The notes under the pieces: generated by a model
Told to the model about the DNA's origin: nothing
Database searches by the model: none
What the model saw: only the letters and a program-made list of their open reading frames with translations
Made by a program: the position numbers and the translations under genes
NCBI GenBank assembly: GCA_024638355.1
Contig: JAHEKO010000187.1
Coordinates: forward strand, 1-7,388
DNA: 7,388 nt
Source of the DNA: Acidobacteriota bacterium
Lineage (GTDB): Bacteria > Acidobacteriota > Thermoanaerobaculia > Multivoradales > JAHEKO01
Direction of reading: 5' to 3'
Shown here: positions 1 to 6,627 of the stretch, one piece after another
How the letters are laid out: each line of letters opens with the position of its first letter
How positions within the stretch are numbered: position 1 is the stretch's first letter

Positions 1-704
1 CGATCGCGCAGAGCGTCGACGGCCTCGGCTCCTACCTGATCGGCGCGGGCGTCCTCGTGAATGTTGAGCGTCGCGCGTGCCAGCCGTACGGCCGCGTAGC
101 GCGGTCCGACGACGTGGAGTCGAGTGGTCAGGAGCCGGCGCTCGTCGAGCCAGGCCTCGAGCCCGTCGAGCAGCTCCTGGGGCGGCGGCGCTTCCGCCGC
201 GGCCCCGGCCGGCACCACGATCAGGCTGACGTGGCCGGGCGCCGGCTCGAGCCCGTCGGGCTGGAGCTCGAGATCGACTTCGGCCACGCAACGCGCGCGC
301 AGGATGCGCGCCGGTTCGCCGTGAGTCCCGATCAGCGCCGCCGCGCTGTCGGTCCGGGGCCACTGACGAATCGCCAGATATTCGAAGTCGTCCGGAGTGA
401 CCGCGCGGTACTGCTCGCGAAGCGCCCGGATCGTGCGCCGCACGTCCTCTTCGCGGTCGCCGGTCGAGCTCCAGTCGGGGCCGTTCAGCAGCCGCAGGAA
501 GACCTCCTCATTGGCGGCCGGAATCCGGTCGACGCGGTAGAGGAGCTGCTCGGTGAGCCAGGCGAAGAGCTCGATCAGGGTGATGCCGGGGTCCGACTCG
601 TTGTGATCGGTCCACTCCGGCGCCAGCGCGGGGATCCGCGAGAGCGCTTCCTCGACCAGGTCGTCGAAGGTGCGATCGTCGAGTATCGGGACGGGAATCG
701 GCAT
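1..704 (-). CDS. Second baseplate J-like protein, short form (partial, cut by the window edge)
   Basis: The frame is open from an ATG at 704 to the left edge: 234 codons, with the C terminus missing. Residues 28-70 carry the baseplate-assembly N-terminal motif: HNESDPGITLIELFAWLTEQ (34-53), LLYRVDRIPAANEEVFLRLL (54-73). It passes almost directly into NGPDWSSTGDREEDVRRTI (74-92), YRAVTPDDFEYLA (99-111), GHVSLIVVP (157-165) and RRLLTTRLHVVGPRYAAVRL (189-208), which correspond to the C-terminal J region of the preceding gene. It therefore looks like the same fold without the large central insertion. In Afp/PVC clusters a second wedge protein (Afp12/Pvc12, gp7-like) follows the J gene; whether this protein fills that role or is a second gp6-like subunit cannot be decided from the fragment. 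The start follows the large J stop after one base and has GGGGAGG nine bases upstream. Confidence 0.85.
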   Translation of the reverse strand, partial: MPIPVPILDDRTFDDLVEEALSRIPALAPEWTDHNESDPGITLIELFAWLTEQLLYRVDRIPAANEEVFLRLLNGPDWSSTGDREEDVRRTIRALREQYRAVTPDDFEYLAIRQWPRTDSAAALIGTHGEPARILRARCVAEVDLELQPDGLEPAPGHVSLIVVPAGAAAEAPPPQELLDGLEAWLDERRLLTTRLHVVGPRYAAVRLARATLNIHEDARADQVGAEAVDALRD

Positions 705-705
705 G

Positions 706-3700
706 TCAGTCCGCCTCCCCGGCGATCAGGTTGACGACGTGGCTGCCCGAGTAGGTCAGAAAGCGATCCGGCCGGGGCTCCGGTGGATCCTGTTCGAGGC
801 TCAGCCGGTCGACGTGGTCGACCCCCGAAATAGACTCGAGCAGCACGTAGAGGTCCGAAAGGTGCGGCGGCCGGCCGAAGGGTCGCCCGCGTCCGTCGAA
901 GCCGCCGGTGAGCGGGTGGAGGAAGCGACGCAACGCCGCGTGGGCCTCGATCTCGACCGCCTCGAGCCCCTCGAGGGACTCCGGAACCAGGTCGGCGCTG
1001 ACGTCGACCCGGACCCAGTCGGGTCCGGCGACCCAGAGGTCGACGGCCGGCGCCGCCCGGCCGCGGACATACTCCTCCACGCGCCGGACCAGTCCGAGCG
1101 ACGGATCGGGCCGGTCTCCGCCGCTGCGCGGCACGATGACCAGCCCGATGCGCCCGCCTTCGCTCGGCTGCCGCGCGGGGATCGCTCGGGCGCGCGCCAC
1201 GTCGGGCGACGACTGATGGGCGAGATCCTCGTAGTCCTGGAAGGTGACCGCGCGGTTGCGATGGCGTAGCAGCCTGGGACCGCGCTCGCGCACCTGGTCG
1301 AGCGTCTCGGCGTCGGAGCCACCCTGGGCGGGCGCCGGCTGGACGACCGAGTCGATGTAGGGCACGGCCGATTTGAGCTCGACGACGCTCGCCGCCGGCA
1401 GGTTGCCGCGCACGCCGCCGCCGGTGCGGTAGCCGGCCCGAATGTTGTTGAGCCCGAGCGGCGGCGCCGCCCCGCGCTTGCCGTCGCCGAAGCGCACGAT
1501 GCCGGTCACGTGATCGAGCAGGTAGTGGCGGTCGCCGGGTCCCGAGGTGTGAAAGTCGGCGACCGGGCTCCAGCGCACCCACGACTCGAGCGCCTCCTCG
1601 GCCCCCGCGTCGCTCGGAGCGCCGACCTCGCGCACCTCGATCGTCTCTCCCGGTAGGACCGGCGCCGAGGCCAGCGACAGCCGGAGGTCCGGCTTGCCGG
1701 TACCGGAGCCGACGATCTCGTCGCCGACCGTCGTCGCCTGTATCGCCCAGGTCGTGTTGAGGAGGATCGAGCGCAGCTCGCTCGCGACGCCGGCCTCGCC
1801 GCTCCGCAAGCGGGCACGGATCCAGTGGCGCTCGCGGCCGAACTCGGTGCGCGCGGCGAAGTCCGCCGGCCCGAGGAAGCTGGTGGTGCCGCGCAGGGTG
1901 AAGCCCGCCGTCTCGTCCTGCGCCCCGAGTGCCGTCCAGCCGTTCGGCCCGCTGTATTCCCAGGTGACCCGCTGCGGCTTGTGCCGCGACTCGCCGCCCG
2001 GTCGTGATTCCTCGCCGGTGTAGAGGGCACGCTCGACGTTGCTGAAGAGCGTGACCGCGCGGTTGGCGAAGGGACGGTCGAAGCCGACGTAGAGGGCCGG
2101 GTGTGCGTCGCGCATCGGGACGAAGGGCGCGAAGCCGGGGGTCATCTCCACCGCCCCGAAGTCGCTCACTCTCAGGCACCGCCTGGCCGCGCCCCTGGGC
2201 GCGTGGCCGTAGGTGATCAGGAGCTCGGCGATCGACGGGGGTCCGAAGGTGGCGGGCACCAGCTCGTATCGCTCCGAGTCTCCGGAGCCCTTCTTGACGT
2301 AGGTCGCCTCCTTGCCGTAGTCGCCCTTGATGATGCGCACCCGGACCCAGTAGCCGGTCTGGCCGTTGACGGTCGCCTCGGAGACCTCGGCCGGCAGCTG
2401 GAAGTCGATCTTGCCGGGCCTCGTGAACGCGAGCGTGTGGTCATCGAACGGGCGGCCGGTCGGCGTGGGCCCCACCTGGGAGCTCCTGGGGCTCGAGCGC
2501 CCCACCTGGACCCATCGGTCGCCGCTGCGCGCCTCCCAGATCAGCTCGAGATCTCGGGAGGCGTTCACCTTGATCGGCGGCGGCGAGCTGAGCTCCACCG
2601 AGAGGGAAATCGTGCCCGAGCCCATCGAGAATGCCTCGTGGGGGCCGATGTAGAGGGTGTCGTTGAAGCGCGGCTGCTCGCCGAAAGGGTAGAAGTCCTT
2701 CGCCGGGTCGATCTCGGTGGCGTTGGTGAAGAGCTTCTCCGGCTGCAGATCCTGGCGCACGACCTGCGCCTCGACCGCTACCTTGTCCAGCCGCGGCAGC
2801 TCCCACGCGTAGCTGGCCACCAGGCTCGCGATCCGGGGCGGCCGCAGCGCCTCGCCGATGCCGTAGTTGCCGTGCTCGACCGAGACCCGCAGCCAGTAGC
2901 CCTCGAGGTTTCCGACGGTGGTCGGACGCCAGGTGTCCGGGGAGCGGAAGCTGACCCTGCCGCCGGAGCTCAAGGCGCGGGTCCGGTCGAAGAGCGACAG
3001 GGATTGGCCCCCGGCGTTTTCTTGCTCCGGGCTCGATCTACCCAGGATCTGCCACTTCTTGCCGTTCCAGAATTGCCAGAGGAGCACGAGATCGGTCGAG
3101 CCCTGGCCCGGGGCGTCGAGCTCGACGGCGAGCTCGACGTCGGCGGCGGCGCGCATGAACGGCTCGTCGATCCGAAGGAAGAAGTCCTGCTGCTCCTCGT
3201 GCGGCCCGAACGGGTGGAAGGGCGCGTCGGGTCCGAGCGACTCGCTACCGACGACGACGCCATCGGGAGCCAGCCCGCCGCGAAAGAGCGCCTGCGGATC
3301 GCCCGGCCCGAGTACCGGAGCGTCTCCGGGCGGCAGAGGCGTGCTCAGGCGCGCTCGGATCCACGCGGCCGTCTCGCCCCCGACCTCGACCGGCGCGGGA
3401 ATCGGTGGATCGGCGAACGCCACGGTCCACTTGGCGCCACGAGCCGAGCTCTGCGGCGGGTCGGTGGCGAGCCAGGCCGAGCCGTCCCACACCTCCCAGG
3501 CGATCGGTAGCGCGGCGAGCCTCGCCGCGTCACGTGTCTCGAGGGAGAGCTCGAGGCGCTTCGGGTTTTCCATCGTGACGATGTCGTCATGGCCGATGTA
3601 GAGACTGTGCTCCACCGGGGTGTCGCCCTCGAAAGGGGGGAAGGCCGGGTCGTCGGCGGTACTCGCCGCGACCGTACGGTCGGCAAACCGATCGCGGTCC

Positions 3701-4125
3701 GGCTCGCGGACGTAGACCTCGGTCAGGCTGGCGGCGGTCGCCACCAGCTCGCGCTCGGTCTCGAAGACCACCTCCTCCTCGTCGCTCTCCGCCGGCGCCG
3801 CCGCCCGGGTCCCGGCCGGCACGAAAGCGTCGACCGGGCTCCCCTCGGCCAGCACGAAGGTGAGCGGCGTGCGCGCCGGCTGCGGCGGCTCGATACGGCG
3901 GCCAATCAGATCGAGGAACGCGAGGAAATTCTTGTCGGGGGCGCGATTCAGGCGGTCGGCGACGTGCTCGGCGAAGCCCGCGAACAGGCGCACGAGGGCG
4001 GCGCCCGGGTCGAGCTCGCCATCGTCCGGTGCTCGCCAACCGGACAGCTCTCGGGCGAGCCGCTCGGTGCGGCGGACGATCTCGTCGTAGTCGAGGTCGA
4101 CGACCTTGGGTCGGGGTACCGTCAT
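706..4125 (-). CDS. Large baseplate J-like wedge protein (Afp11/gp6-like), 1139 aa
   Basis: A complete putative baseplate assembly protein. Residues 1-80 are a helical N-terminal module with ELDPGAALVRLFAGFAEHVA (37-56) and a second helix to about 75. Residues about 80-170 lead into a long central region of four divergent copies of a beta-rich repeat (about 173-260, 304-420, 479-610, 676-776). Each copy has a start like LYIGPHEAF or LYVGFDRPF, a middle like WEVWDG..W or WQFWNGKKW, and an end like GYWLRVSV or HWIRARL. Residues about 790-1139 form the baseplate-J part: TGIVRFGDGKRGAAPPLG (874-891), AGYRTGGGVRGNLPA (897-911), NRAVTFQDYEDLA (957-969), IGLVIVPRSGG (993-1003). J proteins build the wedges around the hub; T4 gp6 is the model. 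The ATG start overlaps the gp25 stop in an ATGA and has no good Shine-Dalgarno, so translation probably depends on coupling. Length is large for a J protein because of the repeats. The role is inferred from family. Confidence 0.92.
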   Translation of the reverse strand: MTVPRPKVVDLDYDEIVRRTERLARELSGWRAPDDGELDPGAALVRLFAGFAEHVADRLNRAPDKNFLAFLDLIGRRIEPPQPARTPLTFVLAEGSPVDAFVPAGTRAAAPAESDEEEVVFETERELVATAASLTEVYVREPDRDRFADRTVAASTADDPAFPPFEGDTPVEHSLYIGHDDIVTMENPKRLELSLETRDAARLAALPIAWEVWDGSAWLATDPPQSSARGAKWTVAFADPPIPAPVEVGGETAAWIRARLSTPLPPGDAPVLGPGDPQALFRGGLAPDGVVVGSESLGPDAPFHPFGPHEEQQDFFLRIDEPFMRAAADVELAVELDAPGQGSTDLVLLWQFWNGKKWQILGRSSPEQENAGGQSLSLFDRTRALSSGGRVSFRSPDTWRPTTVGNLEGYWLRVSVEHGNYGIGEALRPPRIASLVASYAWELPRLDKVAVEAQVVRQDLQPEKLFTNATEIDPAKDFYPFGEQPRFNDTLYIGPHEAFSMGSGTISLSVELSSPPPIKVNASRDLELIWEARSGDRWVQVGRSSPRSSQVGPTPTGRPFDDHTLAFTRPGKIDFQLPAEVSEATVNGQTGYWVRVRIIKGDYGKEATYVKKGSGDSERYELVPATFGPPSIAELLITYGHAPRGAARRCLRVSDFGAVEMTPGFAPFVPMRDAHPALYVGFDRPFANRAVTLFSNVERALYTGEESRPGGESRHKPQRVTWEYSGPNGWTALGAQDETAGFTLRGTTSFLGPADFAARTEFGRERHWIRARLRSGEAGVASELRSILLNTTWAIQATTVGDEIVGSGTGKPDLRLSLASAPVLPGETIEVREVGAPSDAGAEEALESWVRWSPVADFHTSGPGDRHYLLDHVTGIVRFGDGKRGAAPPLGLNNIRAGYRTGGGVRGNLPAASVVELKSAVPYIDSVVQPAPAQGGSDAETLDQVRERGPRLLRHRNRAVTFQDYEDLAHQSSPDVARARAIPARQPSEGGRIGLVIVPRSGGDRPDPSLGLVRRVEEYVRGRAAPAVDLWVAGPDWVRVDVSADLVPESLEGLEAVEIEAHAALRRFLHPLTGGFDGRGRPFGRPPHLSDLYVLLESISGVDHVDRLSLEQDPPEPRPDRFLTYSGSHVVNLIAGEAD
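714..720 (-). promoter_or_regulatory. Ribosome binding site of the second J-like gene
   Basis: GGGGAGG, nine bases before the ATG at 704, lies in the last codons of the large J gene. Together with a single-base gap between stop and start it supports this start. Confidence 0.75.
1798..3609 (-). repeat. Four diverged beta-domain repeats inside the large J protein
   Basis: Protein-level repeats at about 3346-3609, 2866-3216, 2296-2691 and 1798-2100. Copies two and three are closest: HPFGPHEEQQDFFLRIDEPF resembles YPFGEQPRFNDTLYIGPHEAF, both contain GRSSP after the aromatic WQ or WV motif, both have an FD-x(2)-hTR-x-L/F run before a G-x-V/I-x-F strand, and both finish with GYW(L/V)RVR/S. Copies one and four keep only the LY(I/V)G start, the WE(V/Y) strand and the (A/H)WIRARL end. 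The DNA itself is not visibly repeated, so the duplication is old. Boundaries are approximate. Confidence 0.65.
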
Positions 4126-4511
4126 GTCTGCAGGTAGAACGGATAGACCAGGTTGAAGCGATTGTTGGTCGCGCGAACTCGGTACTCGATGTCGATCAGG
4201 AGGGTGTTCGGGCGGCCGGGGTCGGGCTCGGCGCGCACCGAGGTCGTCTCGATGCGCGGCTCCCAGCGCCGCAGCGCCTCGCGCACCAGGGTGGCCACGC
4301 GGCCGGCGGTGCCGGCGTCGTTCACCGCGAAGACCAGATCGTGGATGCCGCAGCCGAAGTCCGGGCGCATCACGCGCTCACCCGGCGAGGTTCCCAGAAC
4401 GATCCAGATCGCCTGGCGGATGTCCTCCTCGTGGCGGGAGGTGGCGATGGAACCCCCGCCCTCCCGCTGCACCGGGAAGCTCCAGCCGACTCCGAGGAAC
4501 TCCTTCGCCAT
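4122..4511 (-). CDS. gp25-like baseplate wedge / sheath-initiator protein (GPW_gp25 family)
   Basis: A protein of 129 aa, the usual length for this family (T4 gp25, phage P2 gpW, T6SS TssE, Afp9). Seen in order: an N-terminal FLGVGWSFPV (5-14), SIATSRHEEDIRQAIWIVLG (21-40), the TSPGERVMRPDFGCGIHDLV core (41-60), and the EPR motif in RRWEPRIETT (81-90), which is the hallmark of gp25/TssE proteins. It ends with a beta-strand region IDIEYRVRATNNRFNLVYPF (106-125). In known machines gp25 sits where the sheath meets the wedges and seeds sheath polymerisation. The ATG start at 4511 has GGAGG eight bases upstream, overlapping the stop of the PAAR gene. The stop overlaps the start of the next gene in an ATGA. 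Confidence 0.95.
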   Translation of the reverse strand: MAKEFLGVGWSFPVQREGGGSIATSRHEEDIRQAIWIVLGTSPGERVMRPDFGCGIHDLVFAVNDAGTAGRVATLVREALRRWEPRIETTSVRAEPDPGRPNTLLIDIEYRVRATNNRFNLVYPFYLQT

Positions 4512-4515
4512 CTCG

Positions 4516-4917
4516 TCAGCCTCCGATCAGCACCGTTCCGACCGCGACGACGGTGCCCATCATCTGGTCGGCCGGGTCGTTGCAGGTCATCGCCTTGTCG
4601 CCGGCGCGCGCCGCGGCCTTGCCGTTGATCTTCACCGTCTGGCTGCCGAGCTTGATGGTGGCCTTGTTCGACGGCGGCTTCTGAAACGCGGTGCCGGGCG
4701 GCGTCGGGATGTGCGCCGGGGTGTTGTCGGCGGTCGAGTCGACCGTCGCCGCCGGCTTGCCCATGATCTTGACGTCGCTCGACAGCCCGCCGTTGATCAT
4801 CCCGGTGAACGGGTGGGGGAGGGGCGTCGGGATCGGGTTCGTCGGCCCCGGCACCATCACGATGTGGGTGTCCACTCCCACGACCTGATCTCCCTGCTTC
4901 GCTGCCGGTTTGCCCAC
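4516..4917 (-). CDS. PAAR-domain spike-tip protein
   Basis: A protein of 133 aa that is one PAAR-type domain from end to end. It starts GKPAAKQGDQVVGVDTHIVM, continues with TPLPHPFTGMINGGLSSDVK and IMGKPAATVDSTADNTPAHI, and ends AARAGDKAMTCNDPADQ plus a hydrophobic GTVVAVGTVLIGG. PAAR proteins cap the trimeric spike with a sharp point stabilised by a metal ion bound by histidines and cysteine. The protein contains exactly three histidines (18, 35, 69) and one cysteine (112), each in a conserved motif, which matches the three-His/one-Cys site seen in PAAR structures. The start is GTG at 4917 with GGAGG eight bases upstream; the first internal in-frame Met lies past His18. There is no C-terminal toxin extension, so it is a structural tip rather than an evolved effector. 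It lies 13 bases after the spike gene and 4 bases before the gp25 gene. Confidence 0.92.
   Translation of the reverse strand: MGKPAAKQGDQVVGVDTHIVMVPGPTNPIPTPLPHPFTGMINGGLSSDVKIMGKPAATVDSTADNTPAHIPTPPGTAFQKPPSNKATIKLGSQTVKINGKAAARAGDKAMTCNDPADQMMGTVVAVGTVLIGG
4520..4524 (-). promoter_or_regulatory. Ribosome binding site of the gp25-like gene
   Basis: GGAGG encodes the last glycines of the PAAR protein and lies eight bases before the ATG at 4511, so translation of the two genes is probably coupled. Confidence 0.75.
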
Positions 4918-4925
4918 GCCGTGCT

Positions 4926-4930
4926 CCTCC
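4926..4930 (-). promoter_or_regulatory. Ribosome binding site deciding the GTG start of the PAAR gene
   Basis: GGAGG (within GGAGGAG) fills the short gap after the TAG of the spike gene and lies eight bases before the GTG at 4917. It excludes the longer open frame, which begins at 4974 inside the spike gene. Confidence 0.85.
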
Positions 4931-5578
4931 CTAGTTGATGTTGACCGCCGACCCCTTGATGGTGGTCTGGCCACCGCCCTTGAGCTCGGCGTTGCCGCTC
5001 GCCTCGATCTTCACGTCGGCCTGCGACTTGATCTCGATGCCGCTGCCGGAGAGCTGGAGCTTGCCGCCGCTCGACTCGATCTTGATGTCGGCGTCGGCGG
5101 TGAGGGTGATCGTGTTGGCCGCGGTGTCGATGACGATCGTGTTCTTGCCCGACTTGTCGAGGATCTCGATCTTTTCGCTGCCGTCGGTGTCGTCGAGCCG
5201 GATGATGTGGCCGTTCCGCGAGGTGATCGACCGGATGTTGTTCTTGCCGTCGCCGTTGTCCTCGGGCGGCTTGTCCTTGCCGTTCCAGAGCGACCCGAGG
5301 ACATACGGAAACTCGGGTCGGCCGTGCTCGAAGGCGACCAGCACCTCGTCGTCGACCTCGGGGAGCAGGAAGAGGCCCCGCTCCTTGCCCGCCATCGGGC
5401 TCGCGACCCGCGCCCAGCTCGACTCCTCCTCGCCCGAGAGCCAGGGGAAGCGAACCTTCACCCGGCCGAGCTTGTCGGGGTCCTGATTGTTGGTGACCAC
5501 GCCCACGGTGACGCCGTAGAAGCGGTCGCTCTCTTCGGCGGCCAGGAGCCGCTCCATCAGCGGTCCGAAATCGGTCAC
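4931..5578 (-). CDS. Baseplate assembly protein V / gp5-like spike with beta-helical needle
   Basis: A protein of 215 aa corresponding to the C-terminal (spike) half of Afp8 or VgrG. Residues about 21-100 are an OB-fold domain: YGVTVGVVTNNQDPDKLGRV (21-40), then KVRFPWLSGEEESSWARVAS (41-60), the GLFLLPEVDDEVLVAFEHG core (68-86), and PYVLGSLWNGKDKPP (91-105). Residues about 118-215 are short alternating beta repeats (for example NTIVIDTAANTITLT, DADIKIESSGGKLQLSG, ADVKIEASGNAELKG), as expected for a trimeric triple-stranded beta-helix needle, ending AVNIN with no effector extension. The start is GTG at 5578 in a GTGA overlap with the hub gene, with AGGAGG eight bases upstream; the open frame upstream is Arg/Gly/Asp-rich shadow. 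The product should form a trimer under the hub and carry the PAAR tip encoded by the next gene. There is no lysozyme domain such as T4 gp5 has. Confidence 0.92.
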   Translation of the reverse strand: MTDFGPLMERLLAAEESDRFYGVTVGVVTNNQDPDKLGRVKVRFPWLSGEEESSWARVASPMAGKERGLFLLPEVDDEVLVAFEHGRPEFPYVLGSLWNGKDKPPEDNGDGKNNIRSITSRNGHIIRLDDTDGSEKIEILDKSGKNTIVIDTAANTITLTADADIKIESSGGKLQLSGSGIEIKSQADVKIEASGNAELKGGGQTTIKGSAVNIN

Positions 5579-6627
5579 GTGGCGTTCCTCCTGACGCTGA
5601 AGGCGGTCTGGTAGCCGCGCCGCGGGATGAAGGTGTGGCGAGTGGAGGTGACGTAGTACGAGCCGCTGAAACGCTTGCCCACCCCTTCGATCTTGGCTAC
5701 CGTGCCGGCGCGAAGATCGGTGCGGCCGAGACAGATCCCCTCGCCGAGGATGTAGCCCAGGGCCATCTCGTCGAGCCGGCCCTGGGCGATCTTGTCCGCC
5801 TCGCCCTTGGTGGAGACCGGCCAGTCGACGTAGCCGCCGGTGCTCTTGCCGAAGGCGGTCTGGGCGGCCTTGGGCCCGCCCGTCTTGCCGCCCATCGTGC
5901 CGCTCTGCTTGGCCGCTTTGGCGACGATCTCCTTCTTGTCTTTCGGGCTCCAGCCGTGGACCTCGACGTCGGCGGTCAGCGGCATGGTGGTCAGCCGGGG
6001 GCTGAACTCGATGAGGTCGGCGCTGCGGGTCAGGGTCACGGCCTCCTTCTTGTCCGCCGGCCGGGGCCGGAACTCGAGGGTCTTGTCGTCGATCACCACC
6101 TCGTAGCCGATCCGCCGGGCGCGGCTCTGCAGGAACTCCATGTCGGTCTGGTTGCGCTGCAGGAGGTACTCGATGACCACGCCGGTGTCGACCGCCTTCC
6201 CGGTCAGGCCGGCCTGCGAGGCGATCTTCTTGGCCACGTCGCTGTCCTTCATCTGGGTGAAGGAGCGGGTCTTGCGGCCGCGCATCAGCCGGTGCCGGCG
6301 GTCGTAGCCGCGCACCGTCAGCATCGGTGTGTCGCGGGCGTTGAACGTCGGTTCGAGGCCGGTGATCTCGCCCACCATCAGCTTCTCGAGGGCGTCGACG
6401 TAGCCCATCCGCAGCTCGACCTCTCCCCCCTCCTTGAACAGCTTGTCGTCGGCCCAGGTCACCTCGAGCTTGTCCATGTCCCAATTCCGCACGCGAATCT
6501 CGAACATCCCGGGAGCGTCGACGTCTTCGATCACCGCCGCCGCGATCAGGTCGCCGAGCGCCTCGGTCGGCAGCTCACGCCCGTTGACCTTCACCCGGAA
6601 GGTGGGCACGGCGCCGGCCTGCCTCAC
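5575..6627 (-). CDS. Phage late control D / gp27-like hub protein
   Basis: A protein of 350 aa in the late-control-D family, which forms the trimeric hub at the centre of contractile tail baseplates (T4 gp27, phage P2 gpD, VgrG N-terminal domain, N-terminal half of Afp8). Visible signatures are FRVKVNGRELP at 10-20, a MVGEITGLEPTFN stretch (84-96), the YDRRHRLMRGRKTRSF motif at 108-123, and LLQRNQTDMEFLQSRARRIG at 155-174, all typical of this family. Residues about 237-268 are a Gly/Lys/Ala-rich stretch (QSGTMGGKTGGPKAAQ) that looks like a flexible loop. The end YYVTSTRHTFIPRRGYQTAF (324-343) is also typical. The start chosen is GTG at 6627, in a GTGA overlap with the previous stop and with AAGGAG seven bases upstream; the frame stays open further upstream but that part is low-complexity shadow. 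Unlike Afp8 or VgrG, the spike is not fused to it but encoded by the next gene. Confidence 0.9.
   Translation of the reverse strand: MRQAGAVPTFRVKVNGRELPTEALGDLIAAAVIEDVDAPGMFEIRVRNWDMDKLEVTWADDKLFKEGGEVELRMGYVDALEKLMVGEITGLEPTFNARDTPMLTVRGYDRRHRLMRGRKTRSFTQMKDSDVAKKIASQAGLTGKAVDTGVVIEYLLQRNQTDMEFLQSRARRIGYEVVIDDKTLEFRPRPADKKEAVTLTRSADLIEFSPRLTTMPLTADVEVHGWSPKDKKEIVAKAAKQSGTMGGKTGGPKAAQTAFGKSTGGYVDWPVSTKGEADKIAQGRLDEMALGYILGEGICLGRTDLRAGTVAKIEGVGKRFSGSYYVTSTRHTFIPRRGYQTAFSVRRNAT
5587..5592 (-). promoter_or_regulatory. Ribosome binding site deciding the GTG start of the spike gene
   Basis: A consensus AGGAGG lies eight bases before the GTG at 5578, inside the end of the hub gene. It separates the true 215-codon gene from an open frame that extends upstream to 6484 in a non-coding register. 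Confidence 0.85.

Noticed and set aside
575..2179. Minus-strand open frame of 534 codons overlapping the J gene C terminus
   Set aside because: Arg/Gly/Pro-rich translation in a shifted frame of a gene with strong J-domain motifs; a frame shadow.
2101..3510. Plus-strand open frame of 469 codons
   Set aside because: Antisense to the repeat region of the large J gene, with no recognisable motif and no Shine-Dalgarno; explained by G/C third-position bias.
4918..4974. Upstream ATG extension of the PAAR gene
   Set aside because: The 19 extra residues are Arg/Ser-rich and read through the end of the spike gene; the GTG at 4917 has GGAGG at good spacing and gives the canonical PAAR N terminus.
5869..5916. 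Possible frameshift or foreign insertion at the Gly/Lys/Ala-rich stretch of the hub gene
   Set aside because: The frame remains intact through the stretch and typical family motifs follow on the far side, so a flexible loop is the simpler reading.
5579..6484. N-terminal extension of the spike frame up to 6484
   Set aside because: The extension is charged low-complexity sequence inside the hub gene; the AGGAGG and GTGA junction at 5578 gives the true start.
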